NCBI GenBank assembly: GCA_015179125.1
Contig: WHVA01000271.1
Coordinates: forward strand, 84,825-148,824
DNA: 64,000 nt
Origin: Gautieria morchelliformis
Taxonomy: Eukaryota; Basidiomycota; Agaricomycetes; Gomphales; Gomphaceae
Direction of reading: 5' to 3'
Both the position numbers and the translations under genes were made by a program. This document shows positions 12,863 through 22,559 of the stretch, one piece after another; position 1 is the first letter of the stretch, and every line of letters starts with the position of its first letter. The notes under the pieces were generated by a model. It had not been told where the DNA came from, searched no databases, and worked only from the letters and a program-made list of their open reading frames with translations.

Positions 12863-12960
12863 GGTGTAGAATGTTACTACATTTTGTCACAGAAACCTGA
12901 GCCATGTATTGTATTCGTTGGTCCAGCGGAAAGGTCGGCCGGCGTTGAGCCTATAAATTC

Positions 12961-13493
12961 CGGGCTTGTATTTGACCTTCGAGTATTCCGAACCTGCTTG
13001 TCAATTCAGACCCACTGGCACCTGTGATGGGAGAAAGTATCAAACTGCAACTATCGCCTCTGTTGCTTGCAGCGGAATTGCCATGGTCCATGTCGTATGG
13101 TATGCATTTTAATTCGACGAAACTGCCTTACGCCAGACAATAAGATGGAAATGTGAATGAAATAGCAACTTGAGCGATATCGTACAATGATACAAAGACG
13201 CGCCTAAGATATTACTTGGAAGAGACAGCACTCGCAACAGATATAGTCATCCATGTGAGAACGAAGTCATCGCATGGGTGACTAGGGCCTTTCCCAGGAT
13301 GATTTGAGGGAGAACCGCAAATTAAATATTTATTTCGTCGCATCTACCAGGTCGAACCGTACAATATCGGCGCATAGATGTTGTTACATTTGATTGTTGA
13401 AGTTGAATTTCTCCAGCCAGAGTCTGAACGTTGAACTGAAAAGTCTGTGTCTTGTCTTTTATGTAATGCAGGACACGAAATAAACCAACAACC
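12961..13493. other. Intergenic, no feature recognised
   Basis: No recognisable gene. A minus frame of 66 codons (13322-13522) has no family features. The last bases, AAACCAACAACC at 13482-13493, are the left target-site copy of the adjacent insertion. Confidence 0.5.
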
Positions 13494-13782
13494 GAGCACT
13501 TAGCATGACAGACCAATAGCATGGGTCGAAATAACCAAGCGGAGAGTGGGAGTACCTTGTCTCACAACAGAGGGGGGCGGTAAACGACTCCGAGGGAGTC
13601 GGGCCGGCGGGGGAGAAGGTTCGTCGCCGGTGCCACCGCCCACTCGAGAACGCAGCGGGCGGGAGCCTCAGGGAGCGAAGAGGAAGGCCCGCCCTTTTAT
13701 AGGTACAATGTGCTCAGCGACCATCATAGGTTTACCTGCGGTCGAATAAAATGACATAAAAAAAAAAAAAAAAAAAAAAAAA
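13494..13782 (+). mobile_element. Short poly(A)-tailed retro-insertion (LINE 3' end or SINE)
   Basis: A ~290-bp GC-rich insert ends in a run of 25 A (13758-13782), preceded by an AATAAA signal at 13745-13750. It is flanked by AAACCAACAACC on the left (13482-13493) and AACCAACAACC right after the tail (13781-13791). This 11-12 bp target duplication with an A-tail is the hallmark of LINE-mediated insertion. The body has no protein I recognise. It does not match the 3' UTR of the LINE at 1792-3410 by eye, so it is another family, a SINE, or a processed transcript. Confidence 0.85.
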
Positions 13783-13853
13783 CCAACAACCTACCTCCAC
13801 AAAACTTGGAATGCTTGCCTCTTCTGTCCCGTACACCTTTCCATCACGCCTCA

Positions 13854-14549
13854 TTAAGATCCCCCATGTGGACTATCCTCTGACCACCAATCAGACACAT
13901 TACGCCCCAGCGGTGACGACGCATAACATGGAAACTTTTCTCCGAGACGTGCCAGAGATCTGTTGTACAGCGCCGCCTGGAGCTGGTGGTGTGAGAGCGG
14001 GTTGAGGGACGTGGAAGGAAGAGGCTGCGTGTTCACCGGCGCTATCACGTCGACCGACTGTGACAGGTCCCGGTGGTGATCGGGAATACTGGAGGGCAGT
14101 TCATATGGGTGGTATAGGTATATAGGACCCAAATCGCCATGCGTGTCTTGATTTTCAGCGCCGTCTTCGTCGTCGTCGAAGTTATTTGAGGTAGTGACTA
14201 TTTGAGATGATTCGGTGGCGCCCAGGTCGGAGGCCCGAGCAGAGCCAGCGGAACGGCCTTGGATGCCTAAGCTGCCAGACCGCAGCGCACAATCTCGCTG
14301 TAGTGACGACATTGGGGGGTCTTCATCTTGACTTTCCTCTCTACCACCTTGGATTTCCTCTCTGCGGGAAATACTGAGAAGTGGTTTTTGGGCCTGACGG
14401 CGTAAGCGGGCGAGGGTTAAGGGGGGCGGCGGGGTTCCCTTTGGAAACAGTCCAACTGAGGACTTGCCAGTCCGGTGCTGGGAATAGACGTGCCTGTGCC
14501 GTAGAGGGGAGCGTTCTGGAGGGCTAGAGATATTTGAAAGGCCGTCCAT
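13854..14549 (-). CDS. Ser/Pro-rich protein of unknown family, member 1
   Basis: A single uninterrupted frame. I chose the start at 14549 (MDGLSN...ERSPLR) because both paralogues begin with the same module (MDTLSKRMSRALERSPRR and MDTQKVSRALECSPTRR); the frame stays open to 14606. It gives about 231 residues. The order is a basic N-terminus with ERSP..R, then PLTLARLRRQ, a Ser-rich linker, an acidic run (DDDEDGAE, about 145-152), an aromatic patch (PIYLYHPYE), and a C-terminal module (LSHHQLQAALYNR...YASSPLGR). No signal peptide or membrane segment is evident. This copy is the most diverged. Function is unknown. The composition suggests a disordered nuclear or regulatory protein, but that is a guess. 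Confidence 0.55.
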   Translation of the reverse strand: MDGLSNISSPPERSPLRHRHVYSQHRTGKSSVGLFPKGTPPPPLTLARLRRQAQKPLLSISRREEIQGGREESQDEDPPMSSLQRDCALRSGSLGIQGRSAGSARASDLGATESSQIVTTSNNFDDDEDGAENQDTHGDLGPIYLYHPYELPSSIPDHHRDLSQSVDVIAPVNTQPLPSTSLNPLSHHQLQAALYNRSLARLGEKFPCYASSPLGRNVSDWWSEDSPHGGS

Positions 14550-14855
14550 GGGCTCTGCAGATGTAGATGTATTAGTAAACAGAGCAGGCTCTGTACGGTG
14601 GGTCATCGCTGGAATGGAGCAGGTTGTCAGGCTATAATAATATTGTTCAGGAATTCAACTGCAGACAACATACCTGTCTTATCCTGGAGAGGGGATGCTG
14701 TAGGAAGCGGGTTTCGTGTCTTCGAAAGCATCCTTTATATCGGTTTCTATGTCTACAAGTGTGGTAATGTTCCCATGGAATGATGGTAGCGCCCGGAATT
14801 TCCAAATGTGTGTCTAAAGGCGGAGCGTCTCGAGCAAATTGGTCACGGTCCGTGT
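14550..14855. other. Spacer upstream of member 1
   Basis: Presumed 5' flank of the Ser/Pro-rich gene. No clear TATA element or other feature. The last eight bases, GCTACGAG at 14856-14863, are the left target duplication of the hAT element. Confidence 0.4.
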
Positions 14856-14863
14856 GCTACGAG
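14856..14863. repeat. hAT target-site duplication, left copy
   Basis: GCTACGAG is repeated exactly at 16223-16230 on the other side of the element. Confidence 0.95.
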
Positions 14864-16222
14864 TAGTGTCTTCCGGGCTCGGGCTGGGCTCAAAAGCCCG
14901 GGCTTGGGCTCGTCAAATTCCAAGCCTGGCCCTGAGCCCAAGCCCGACCAGGGCTCGGGACAGGCTCGGGCTAAAGCCCGGGCCTGCGGGTGTGGGATCC
15001 GGGAAGTCATCGAAGGGGATGCCGCACATGCATGTATTTATTACTTGAACTTAGTATCATATTAAATTCAACTACTAGACAACCTCCTCATCCAGGAGGT
15101 TGTCTAGTTCTCTCACAGTCACTGTCCAAAATGCGTAGTCAGTACGCTGTTCTGCGCAAGCTTGGCTTGCTTAATCGCATTTGGCAGTTTGTATAGTAAA
15201 CCCAGTCTTAGAACACCACTCCTCCTATTGTGTAGTTAAATATCTAATGAGAAGGTTGGATGGACTAAAAAATCACCTCATGCATCGACTGGAGGTGGTG
15301 TCGCAAGGTACTGACATCATTCACAAAACTGACCTTATACCATTCACATTTTCTAGGTTCGGACAAATCAGCGATGATGAAATTCCTGGAGGCTGCCACA
15401 CGCACCGACACAGCTTGCAGTCCATGATTTTCTTGGCTTCTTCCTGGCGCCCGTTCTCAAAAAAGAACTATATATCTAATTTTTGAATTGTCGGGTGAGA
15501 CCTCGATACCATCCTAGATCTCTGAGCCACCCTTCCGGGTGGGTGATGTCATGAGTGATAGTTGGGCAGGGGTAAGGCAATTTTAGACGTATTAATAAAA
15601 CCAATATAATGATAATATCAAATCACACACCGGGGACAGGCACTGGAACCTCCTTGTCCTTTTGCTTACCGGTAGGTTTTGCAACGGTATGTTTGGGTTT
15701 CTTCCTTTTAGGCTCCTCTGCTTCCCCCAGCCTCCTAGTGCCGTGAGGCCGCCCTGGGACTTTCACCACATTACATACAGTAATATTATTCTAATTATTA
15801 GGAGAACCTTTGTCTGGAAAAGTACAAGGGGATCCTTGTACTTTGCAGCCCTCCTTGTCTTTTATCTCCTTTACACCGGTACACGTCACCTGCTTACATT
15901 AGCGCACCAAAGTGCCGTTTCTAGATCTCAACAATTAGACTGTGGGGAATAGGTGGAGGGACGAAGGAACAGGTGAGTAATTCTACTTCAAAACCTTTTT
16001 GTAACTACAGTTAGTAACTCGTTTGGACGTCGCAAACGATCCACAATGGCGCCAGTGATCCCCACCCAAAAGCCTGGGCTTAAGGGCCGGGCTCAGGGCT
16101 TCTGAAAATGAAGCCCGGCCCTCCTCTTCGGGCTTTTGGAGGCCTGGGCCGGGCTGGGCTCGGGCTTTTTAGGGCTGGGCTCGGGCTCAGCCCGGGCCTG
16201 AGCCCAAGCCCGGAGAACACTA
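14864..16222 (-). mobile_element. Defective hAT-superfamily DNA transposon
   Basis: A 1359-bp element bounded by a perfect 8-bp target duplication (GCTACGAG). Imperfect terminal inverted repeats begin TAGTGTCTTCCGGGCT at the left and TAGTGTTCTCCGGGCT at the right (inward), matching at 19 of the first 22 positions. Both ends carry dense GGGCTCGGGC-type subterminal repeats (14876-14990 and 16067-16212), the kind of sites hAT transposases bind. Internally, minus-strand stretches look like remnants of a transposase N-terminus: a Lys-rich segment (EEPKRKKPKHTVAKPTGK, about 15660-15730) and a possible BED-like zinc-finger piece (MDCKLCRCVWQPPG, about 15400-15450). No catalytic domain remains, so it is non-autonomous. 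Confidence 0.93.
15074..15108. repeat. Perfect hairpin inside the hAT element
   Basis: Two 15-bp arms (CTAGACAACCTCCT plus one flanking pair) separated by five bases (CATCC). It lies near the left subterminal repeats and could mark an internal deletion junction or a nested palindromic insert. Confidence 0.9.
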
Positions 16223-16675
16223 GCTACGAGTTAGATAAGCTCGAAGGTTAGAAAACAGGTAGCAGGTTGATCTCGAGCAGGTTGCTCTTTACTCTTCCAG
16301 TTGTCAACTTTTGTAGTCAATTTCTTTTATCAAAGGAAATCTCTAATCAGATAGATCAGTATGGGACCTTTGTTGTGACATGCTGTGACCCTCCCCTGTC
16401 ACCATCACCAGGCTAGACTTTTGAGTCGCCAATGCATGTCTTTCTGCCCTATCACCACCGCGGTGTTTGCACCAAAACTCGTGAGTTTTCGTGGAGACAA
16501 TATACTTGCGCATCCAGAGACGCCGTGCCGCACGGTGTCGTAATTGTGCTGCGCATCGGCTGAAGCATCTACCGACTTCTAGTACAAGCATCCGCCCGCA
16601 TGTTGGCAGCACCACTTAGCCTTTCTAATTATCTTGCCTTCTTCATAAGTTAGCCGACCATGCCAAATCTGTCCC
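16223..16675. other. Spacer between hAT and LINE
   Basis: Starts with the right hAT target copy (16223-16230). Nothing else is recognised, though the 5' UTR of the following LINE may begin in here. Confidence 0.5.
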
Positions 16676-16699
16676 TTGGGCATAGTGGCATACCCTGTG

Positions 16700-17755
16700 A
16701 TGATCAGTAGTGTATATGAGAGGTCGACACCGGACTTAGAGTATTCATCCACCTGCGTACAAGGGGGAAGCGGAGCAAGAGGGGCTACATATGCAGCAGC
16801 CCTGAAAGGTAACGTACCTTTATCACACATGAATAACCTGGCAAAAGCAAAAGCAAAAGTGAGGCAAATACTAATTGATGGAGACATGCAACGGGAACAG
16901 GATGAGCTGAACAGGTTCACGGAGCAGGAGCTGGTAGCGAAGGCAAATGAAGCAATACGCAACCTCGAGCCTGATCCAGAACGAATCGACATAAGCTTTA
17001 TCAGAGCCAAGAAGCTAGCGAATGGAGGAGTGGTGCTCGACATGGACACAGAGGAGGCAGCAAAGTGGGTGCAAGCAAACAAAAGGACGTTCCTAAGCAA
17101 ATTCAGCGGAACGGCAACGATAAAAGACAGAGCGCTATCAGTGATAGTGGAGTACGTACCACTGAGTCACTCACCCGAGGCCATGGCAGAGATGAGAAAG
17201 ATCAAGAGGGATTGGAAGCTGCCCGATGGATCCCTACTCTCAACCCAGTGGATAAAACCTGCACACAGGAGGACGGTGGGACAGTGATCGGCACACATTA
17301 TCGCAAAATTCACATCCACAGAAGCCGCGAATCGAAGTATAAGGGATGGGCTGATAATAGCAGGAAAGAGAACCTGGGCCAGAAGAATGAAAGGAGAGCC
17401 ACGGCGATGCTTGAAATGCCAGAGATACAATGCACGGCACATCACCGCAAGAACATGTGGATAGGAGCACAGGACAGCCGAATGTCAGGAAAACGACCCG
17501 AGCAAGTTCAAGTGCACGAATTGTGACACAAAAGGGCACGCGTCGTGGGATAGGACATGCCCAGTATTCAAATCAGCATGTGCAGCGGCGGAGAAAAGCG
17601 ACCCGGAACATACATACTGATTTTTCCCTAGCGACGACCCTTGGACCTGGGACAAACACCAGGAGGCGGAAGAAGCAGCGGATGCAGGGGACCTCATAAA
17701 GAGACTTAGGGAGCAAGAGGACAGAAGGTGGAAAGCAGCGGAAATGGAAAAATGA
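16700..17755 (+). pseudogene. LINE ORF1, gag-like with CCHC zinc knuckles, broken
   Basis: ORF1 would bind element RNA and form the ribonucleoprotein. From the first ATG at 16700, residues typical of fungal LINE ORF1 are visible: TYAAALKGNVPLSH, then KAKAKVRQILIDG, ELVAKANEAI, and an RRM-like middle part. The frame stops at TGA (17285-17287) but carries on in the same frame (AHIIAKFTSTEAANRSIRDG, RRCLKCQRYNARH, then CTNCDTKGHASWDRTC), interrupted by TAG in the knuckle (about 17461) and TGA near 17620. The second knuckle is a clear C-x2-C-x4-H-x4/5-C. The three stops fit C-to-T changes of sense codons such as CAG and CGA. A further coiled, charged tail (LIKRLREQEDRRWKAAEM) ends near 17755. Confidence 0.85.
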
Positions 17756-18024
17756 ATAGGGAGACAGGCAGAAGATAGGAGCAGGGAGAGAACCCAGATG
17801 GAACCAGACAACCCGAGACACAGGGGAAGAATCGAAAGCAGAGGAAACACATGCGGAAGAGGACGAGGAGCGAACCTGAGGGTCGGACACATGGATCAAG
17901 GATGGCAAGACAGGGACCAGGGCGAAGGCAGACAAAGCAGACAAGATGACTACGGGATCGGAGTCAGCCGCGAGCGAGCTCAAACAGTACAGCAGAACGG
18001 CAACAACAACAGCACGCATCAAGG

Positions 18025-19059
18025 ATGAACAGTGAGAACCAACAAGTGCAAAAATTGAGAATCAGACAACAGAACATCAATAAATCACTAACGGCAACGG
18101 TAGAAACACTAGCTAAGTGCTCACCTGAACATTATGATATCCTAGTGATCCAAGAACCATATATTGACTTCCTAGGCAACTCCAGAGCTACACCTAACTG
18201 GTATTCGGTCTATCCCCAAACACATTTCCACGACAAGGAGGCACGAATGAGATCAATGATGTTAATAAGCAAGAAGATAGCTACGAGGGCATGGGGGGTG
18301 GTGGAGATAGGATCACCAGACACTATGGCGGTGAAAATTAAGACCACCATGGGTGACGTTCTCATCATCAATATATATGCAGACTGCGCACAATCTAACA
18401 GTATCAGAACCGTACAGAAATATATGCAACAAAGAACAGCAGAAGGATATGCGCAAGAGAGGGAGATAGAGGGAATAATATGGCTAGGGGACTTCAACAG
18501 GCACCACCCCATGTGGGACGAGCTGCGCAACTCACATCTATTCACCAGGGCAAACCTAGACGAAGCGCAGATACTCTTAGATGCAGTAGCAGATCACGGA
18601 CTGCACATGGCGCTGCCCAAAGAAGTGCCAACGCTGAGAGCCATGGCCACGGGAAATTATACTCGGACAGATAACGTCTTCGTCTCTACCTCAGTCATAG
18701 AAAACATGATCAGTTGCAGCACAGTGCTGGAGGACAGACCACCTAAAACCGATCACATCCCCGTGGATACCACAATTGACGTATCCATCAAGACCAGCGT
18801 GCAGCCCCTGAAACCCAACTATAGACAAATAGACTGGAGGGAGTACAGAAAAACACTCGAAGCTAAGCTAAAGGACAGAATCAGAGAGCCCATACCGCTC
18901 ACCTCCCAACAGTTCCACCATTCCTTGCAAGAGCTAACAATGGCCATCCTGGAGACAACAGAGGAACTAGTGCCAAAAAAACAAACCGTTGGTGTACATG
19001 AAGCGATGGTGGTCCACGCAACTGTCACAAACCAGAACGGAGACCAGGCGGCTCGGTAG
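18025..19059 (+). pseudogene. LINE ORF2 N-terminus: apurinic-type endonuclease
   Basis: 344 codons from ATG 18025. This is the endonuclease/exonuclease/phosphatase domain that nicks target DNA. Motifs in order: QQNINKS (Asn), ILVIQEPY (metal-binding Glu, about 48), INIYADC, EGIIWLGDFNRHHPMW (Asp/Asn/His core, about 151-166), and the C-terminal PKTDHIPV (Asp-His, about 240). The following part leads towards RT. The frame ends at a TAG near 19057 in the linker, and the protein continues in another frame, so this is one half of a frameshifted polyprotein rather than a separate gene. The endonuclease itself looks uninterrupted. Confidence 0.9.
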
Positions 19060-19935
19060 GAGATCGTATGCATGAAGAGATGATCCAACACACGCAGCAC
19101 ACGAAGAATATAGAGCCGCTAGGAACTGTTATGCAGAGGACATAGAGACGTTGAAGAAAGACCATTGGGAAGACTTTCTGGATGGCATAGACCAGAATAC
19201 AATATGGGCGACACACAAATATGCCTCGGCGGATGCGAGCAACGGGGGACAGGCACGAGTACCGATGCTGGTGACAAAGAAGACAAATGGCGCAAGGCTA
19301 ATGGTGGAAACAAATGAACAAAAATCAGAGATGCTGTTCAATACCTTCTTCCCTAAGCCAGGAAACGTGATGGAACAAATACCAGAGGACTATGAGTATC
19401 CTCCCCCAGCGTTCGAATATCAACCAATCTCGGACGAACAGATCAGAAGAGCCATGGACAAGCTCAATCAGTTCAAGGCCCCGGGAGAAAATGGTATCCC
19501 GAATGAGCTCATAAAGCAGTGTATTGATGTCCTTCTACCGTACATAGGTCCTCTATTCCGTGCGCGACCTTCGACCTCAAAGTTTACCCGGCAGAGTGGA
19601 GGGATTCGATAACAAAGGTCCTTCAGAAACCAGGCAAGGCGGATTACATGGTGCCAGGCGCATACTGTCCGATCGCACTGCTGGACACAATAGGCAAAGT
19701 GCTCTCCACATGCGTGGCGGAAGACCTGGTAAAAATGACGGAAAAGTACGGATTGTTACCTGACAACCACTTTGGATGCAGACCTGGGAGGGCGACAACT
19801 GACGCCATACATCATGTGGTATCAGAGGCAAAGAACGCATGGAGGAGGGGAAACATACTGGGAGTACTGTATTTGGACATCAAGGGAGCGTTCCCTAGCA
19901 TAATATTGGACAGATTGACTCACAACATGCGCAGA

Positions 19936-19940
19936 AGGGG
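19936..19940. repeat. LTR target-site duplication, left copy (AGGGG)
   Basis: AGGGG directly precedes the LTR and recurs directly after it at 20419-20423. With one copy removed the LINE RT frame reads straight through. Confidence 0.95.
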
Positions 19941-20418
19941 TGTCAGGGGACACCCTGTTTTCCATTTCCAGTTCCGACACCACACCCAGTTCCGACTCTG
20001 CTTCCGGATCCAATCCCATCTCCGCCTCCACTTTTGGAAATGATTCCGCTCCTGGGAGAACTTCCACCAGTTCTGTTTGCCTTGCCAGTTCCACTCCAAT
20101 TTCCGACTTCCACTCTCGGAACAGTGTCGGAAATCAAGCAACTCGCGTAATGGGTGGCATCAAGGGTCGATCAAGGGTCAGGGAGGTCAGGGGGATGCAG
20201 GGTTGATGGCGGGTGCCAAGTGTTGTCCCTTGCTGCACAGCATAGTATAATATAGGCTCGCTGGCATTGGGGGTCCTTAGACTTTTCTCTTTGGATTTCC
20301 CCTTGTCAGGTGAGAATCCCCTCTCTTGTATACTCTGTTCATTTATACATACTTTGGATTTCCCCTTGTCAGTTGTGTGGTAGTGTGATCTCCACAACTA
20401 GCCAGGGTTGCCCTTACA
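19941..20418 (+). mobile_element. Solo LTR, copy 1 (478 bp)
   Basis: Begins TGTCAGGGGACACC and ends CAGGGTTGCCCTTACA, with the usual TG...CA ends and a perfect 5-bp target duplication. The 5' third is a run of TTCCR-type short repeats. A TATA-like AGTATAATATA lies near 20243. It is nearly identical to the copy at 28392-28881, apart from about a dozen extra bases in the TTCCR region there. No internal coding region is attached, so it is a recombination product of an LTR retrotransposon. It interrupts the LINE RT between motifs A and B. The strand is arbitrary, chosen by TG...CA and TATA orientation. Confidence 0.93.
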
Positions 20419-20862
20419 AGGGGGGTACCAAGGGAATACACCAATTGGATACACAGGAAAGTCCAAGACAGGCTCACTACGGTGAGCTTCAACGATTACA
20501 TGTCTGCGACCAGGCCCATCGGACGAGGCATGGACCAGGGGTTCCCACTATCCGCAATCGCATACCAGTTCTACAATGGCAATCTGATAGACGTAGTGCG
20601 GAACAACAAAGGGGAAGGAAGTGTAGGCTTTGTGGATGATACCACCATCATAGCCGAAGGGCCAGACCTCAAAGACACATTCACGAAGCTATCGGGCATC
20701 ATGGCCAGGCCAGGCAGGGCAAACAGTTGGGCAGAGAAACATCAATGCCAGTTCGTGGTGGACAGGTTTGGTCTGATGGGGCTTACCAGATGCAGAGAAA
20801 AAGACCCAGACAAGCCGAATAAAACCAGGCCAGTGAAAAGACCATCAATAGAAATAGGGCAA

Positions 20863-21360
20863 CTTTATTACACCTTTTTGAACTTCCTGCAGTTGTTCGC
20901 CAAGCGAACAACTGAATTGTGGAAATCCGCGCGATCTTGAAAAAGATCTCGACGTCGACGGCTGTTTACCATTGAACATCATCCAGTAGGCCCCCCTACT
21001 GTGGACTGTGAGCGTGATGATTCCACGCAGTCGAAGAAGAACGCGAGCCTCTAGCTCGCGGACAACTCCCCAGGCGCAGCCTAGCGACACAACGGCCGAC
21101 GCTACCCTGGACCAGGAGTCCAGGACGCCTGTAAGATTGTGAATCTTATTGCCTTGTGTCACAAGGGCAAGCGGAACTCGACCAATGAGTGGTAATTCCG
21201 TGTGCTACGTAGTGACAGTTGTAAGGTAAGATCTGGGAAACCGCCGCACGGTTCCCACGCAAGAACTGTACATGCTTATCTAAGCAATCCAGTAGCGCGC
21301 ATTGCCTTAAGGGCAATGCAGGTAAATAGCGTATTTACACCCTCCCCATCTATGGACAAC
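20863..21360. other. Junction sequence after the truncated LINE
   Basis: No gene recognised. The LINE stops near 20862 and the sequence downstream is unrelated to it. It contains the inverted motif caagcgaac/gttcgc near 20890-20910 and may be the 3' part of the element or gene carrying the gag-like frame on the minus strand. Confidence 0.35.
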
Positions 21361-22500
21361 TCAAACCTCCTCATAAATGGACCTGGTGAGGTCCTTGGAG
21401 TCCGCATCCGACATTGGTATGTCGGTGTACGGGGCCGGCGGTGGATGTGGGTCCATCGGGAGCGCTGCATCACCACTGGGTACATGGGGTGGGGAGTCGA
21501 TACCCATGTCTTGCCGGAAGGTCCCTTCCGCGACCGGATCGGTGACCGGCGAGGGGCCGCGTGTAACAGCTAGTTCTTGGTCTAGCTGTGTGCGAGCGGC
21601 GGCCGATGCTTCTTCGGCCGCGATCGCTGCCTTATGGCGGTCCCGAAGGGCCACCATCCGCAGTCTCTCCTGCCCTATTTGGGCAGGCACACTAAACGTC
21701 ATCCCGGATAGTTCGCGCTGAACGAACTCCTCGATCCGGGGCACGCTGTCCCGATTCATGCCGCCATACCTGGCGAGCCAGCGGGCAACCTCATCCAGAG
21801 GGATGTCCTGGGGCGACCGCCCTCAGATGGGGAACATCCCCATGATAGACACCCTTAGGGTGTCGCCGACAGCATACCGGACCTCGTTGGCTGGAACGAG
21901 GTCCTTCCATTGGCCAGTGACGCGGAATAGTTCATATATCCGTGTCCTGAGTGGAGAGGGAGGCTTGGGGTTCTTGGGCACAAGCATCCTCAGCCACATC
22001 CATACATCCACGTCGTGGATGTTTAGGCTGTGATCCGGCTCATCCGGGATGGCCGATGGAATGCCCTCAGGGTTGCGTAGCCAACCCTGGAGAACAACTT
22101 TAATGTCATCGGGGGTTCCTTCGCCAATGAGGAAGTAGCTGGCCCTATGGTTATTCACTCGGGCCTCCTCCCGGGCTTGTCTCATCACGGTCACCATCCC
22201 GCGCGTATGAGAGCCAGTTGGCGTCCCCCTGGCCTCCTTTAGGAGGTCCTGAAACCTCTGCTCTGTGGTTTCCCAGAGGTTGAACCATTCGGCTCGCAAC
22301 GGCGTCCTTTTCCCAAGGGGCCGTGGCAAGCGGCCCGTCACGGCGAACGGAGGGTCCCGGAGGGGCATGAGCTCCCCTTCCCCCGGGAGAGGGTTGGGAA
22401 CTGTCCCTGCTGGTGGGGGCAACGACACAGATGGCGTGGGCCTCAGGACCATTCATCGGGCCCTTTCTTGCTCAGCCGCGAGGTACTCATTCTGAGCCGT
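21361..22500 (-). pseudogene. Unknown gag-like protein, frame broken only by nonsense codons
   Basis: Reading leftwards, the frame LATAQNEYLAAEQERAR - stop - VLRPTPSVSLPPPAG ... VSIMGMFPI - stop - GRSPQDIPLDEVARWLA ... RSIYEEV is continuous in one phase and contains only two internal TGA codons (about 22453 and 21823). Both fit a CGA arginine codon hit by C to T. The ~370-residue product has a Pro-rich N-terminus, a Trp-rich all-helical-looking core (AEWFNLWETTEQRFQDLLKE, IHDVDVWMWLRMLVP, YELFRVTGQWKDLVPANE), a charged Ala-rich coiled-coil stretch (AAIAAEEASAAARTQLDQEL) and an acidic tail. Setting and layout suggest a retroelement gag or a captive host gene. I do not recognise the family. Confidence 0.55.
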
Positions 22501-22559
22501 GGCCAGTGTAGTAGACAGGAATTATAGGCAGTAGGTATGGACTTGTTGCTCAAAAGAAT

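Larger units (their letters stand above)
7532..12960 (+). repeat. Inverted segmental duplication R, copy 1 (partner about 45700-52105)
   Basis: The block matches the reverse complement of about 45700-52105 over more than 5 kb, including the glyoxal oxidase gene, its promoter side and an upstream region of unknown nature. Anchors: 'caggaaggtaggcactctcg' at 7536 against 52070-52100, 'ttggatggccgtaggaaatg' at 9789 against 49330-49360, and the glyoxal oxidase exons. Its first ~800 bases also match 33320-34130 in reverse orientation, giving a third partial copy. The 7.6-10.7 kb part has conserved but frame-broken coding-like stretches (for example YAFSQNGRITLSFHDAPF at about 8410-8460). I cannot name their family. 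Confidence 0.8.
16676..20862 (+). mobile_element. LINE (Tad1/I-like) with ORF1 and ORF2, split by a solo LTR
   Basis: Two consecutive ORFs encode a gag-like RNA-binding protein (16700-17755) and an endonuclease/reverse-transcriptase polyprotein (18025-20862). The RT reading frame is split by a 478-bp solo LTR at 19941-20418. The element ends abruptly after RPSIEIG (about 20860): the RT thumb, RNase H, 3' UTR and poly(A) are missing, replaced by unrelated DNA. Frameshifts and nonsense codons show it is dead. It cannot be compared directly with the LINE at 1792-3410, because this copy retains the 5' part and that one the 3' part; they may be the same family. The 5' boundary is not defined by a target duplication. 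Confidence 0.9.
19091..20862 (+). pseudogene. LINE ORF2: reverse transcriptase, frameshifted and split by an LTR
   Basis: RT copies element RNA at the nicked target. Pieces in order: a linker and finger region (19151-19565, QFKAPGENGIPNELIK); after a frameshift, GAYCPIALLDTIGKVLS (19660 on) and LLPDNHFGCRPGRATTD; motif A LYLDIKGAFPSI (about 19870); the interruption by a solo LTR at 19941; then, in phase across the insertion, GVPREYTNWIHRKVQ, motif B GMDQGFPLSAIAYQF (about 20530) and motif C GFVDDTTIIA (about 20630, FVDD variant of the catalytic pair). The thumb starts but is cut off after RPSIEIG. With at least two frameshifts, an LTR insertion and the loss of the 3' end, it is inactive. Confidence 0.9.
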
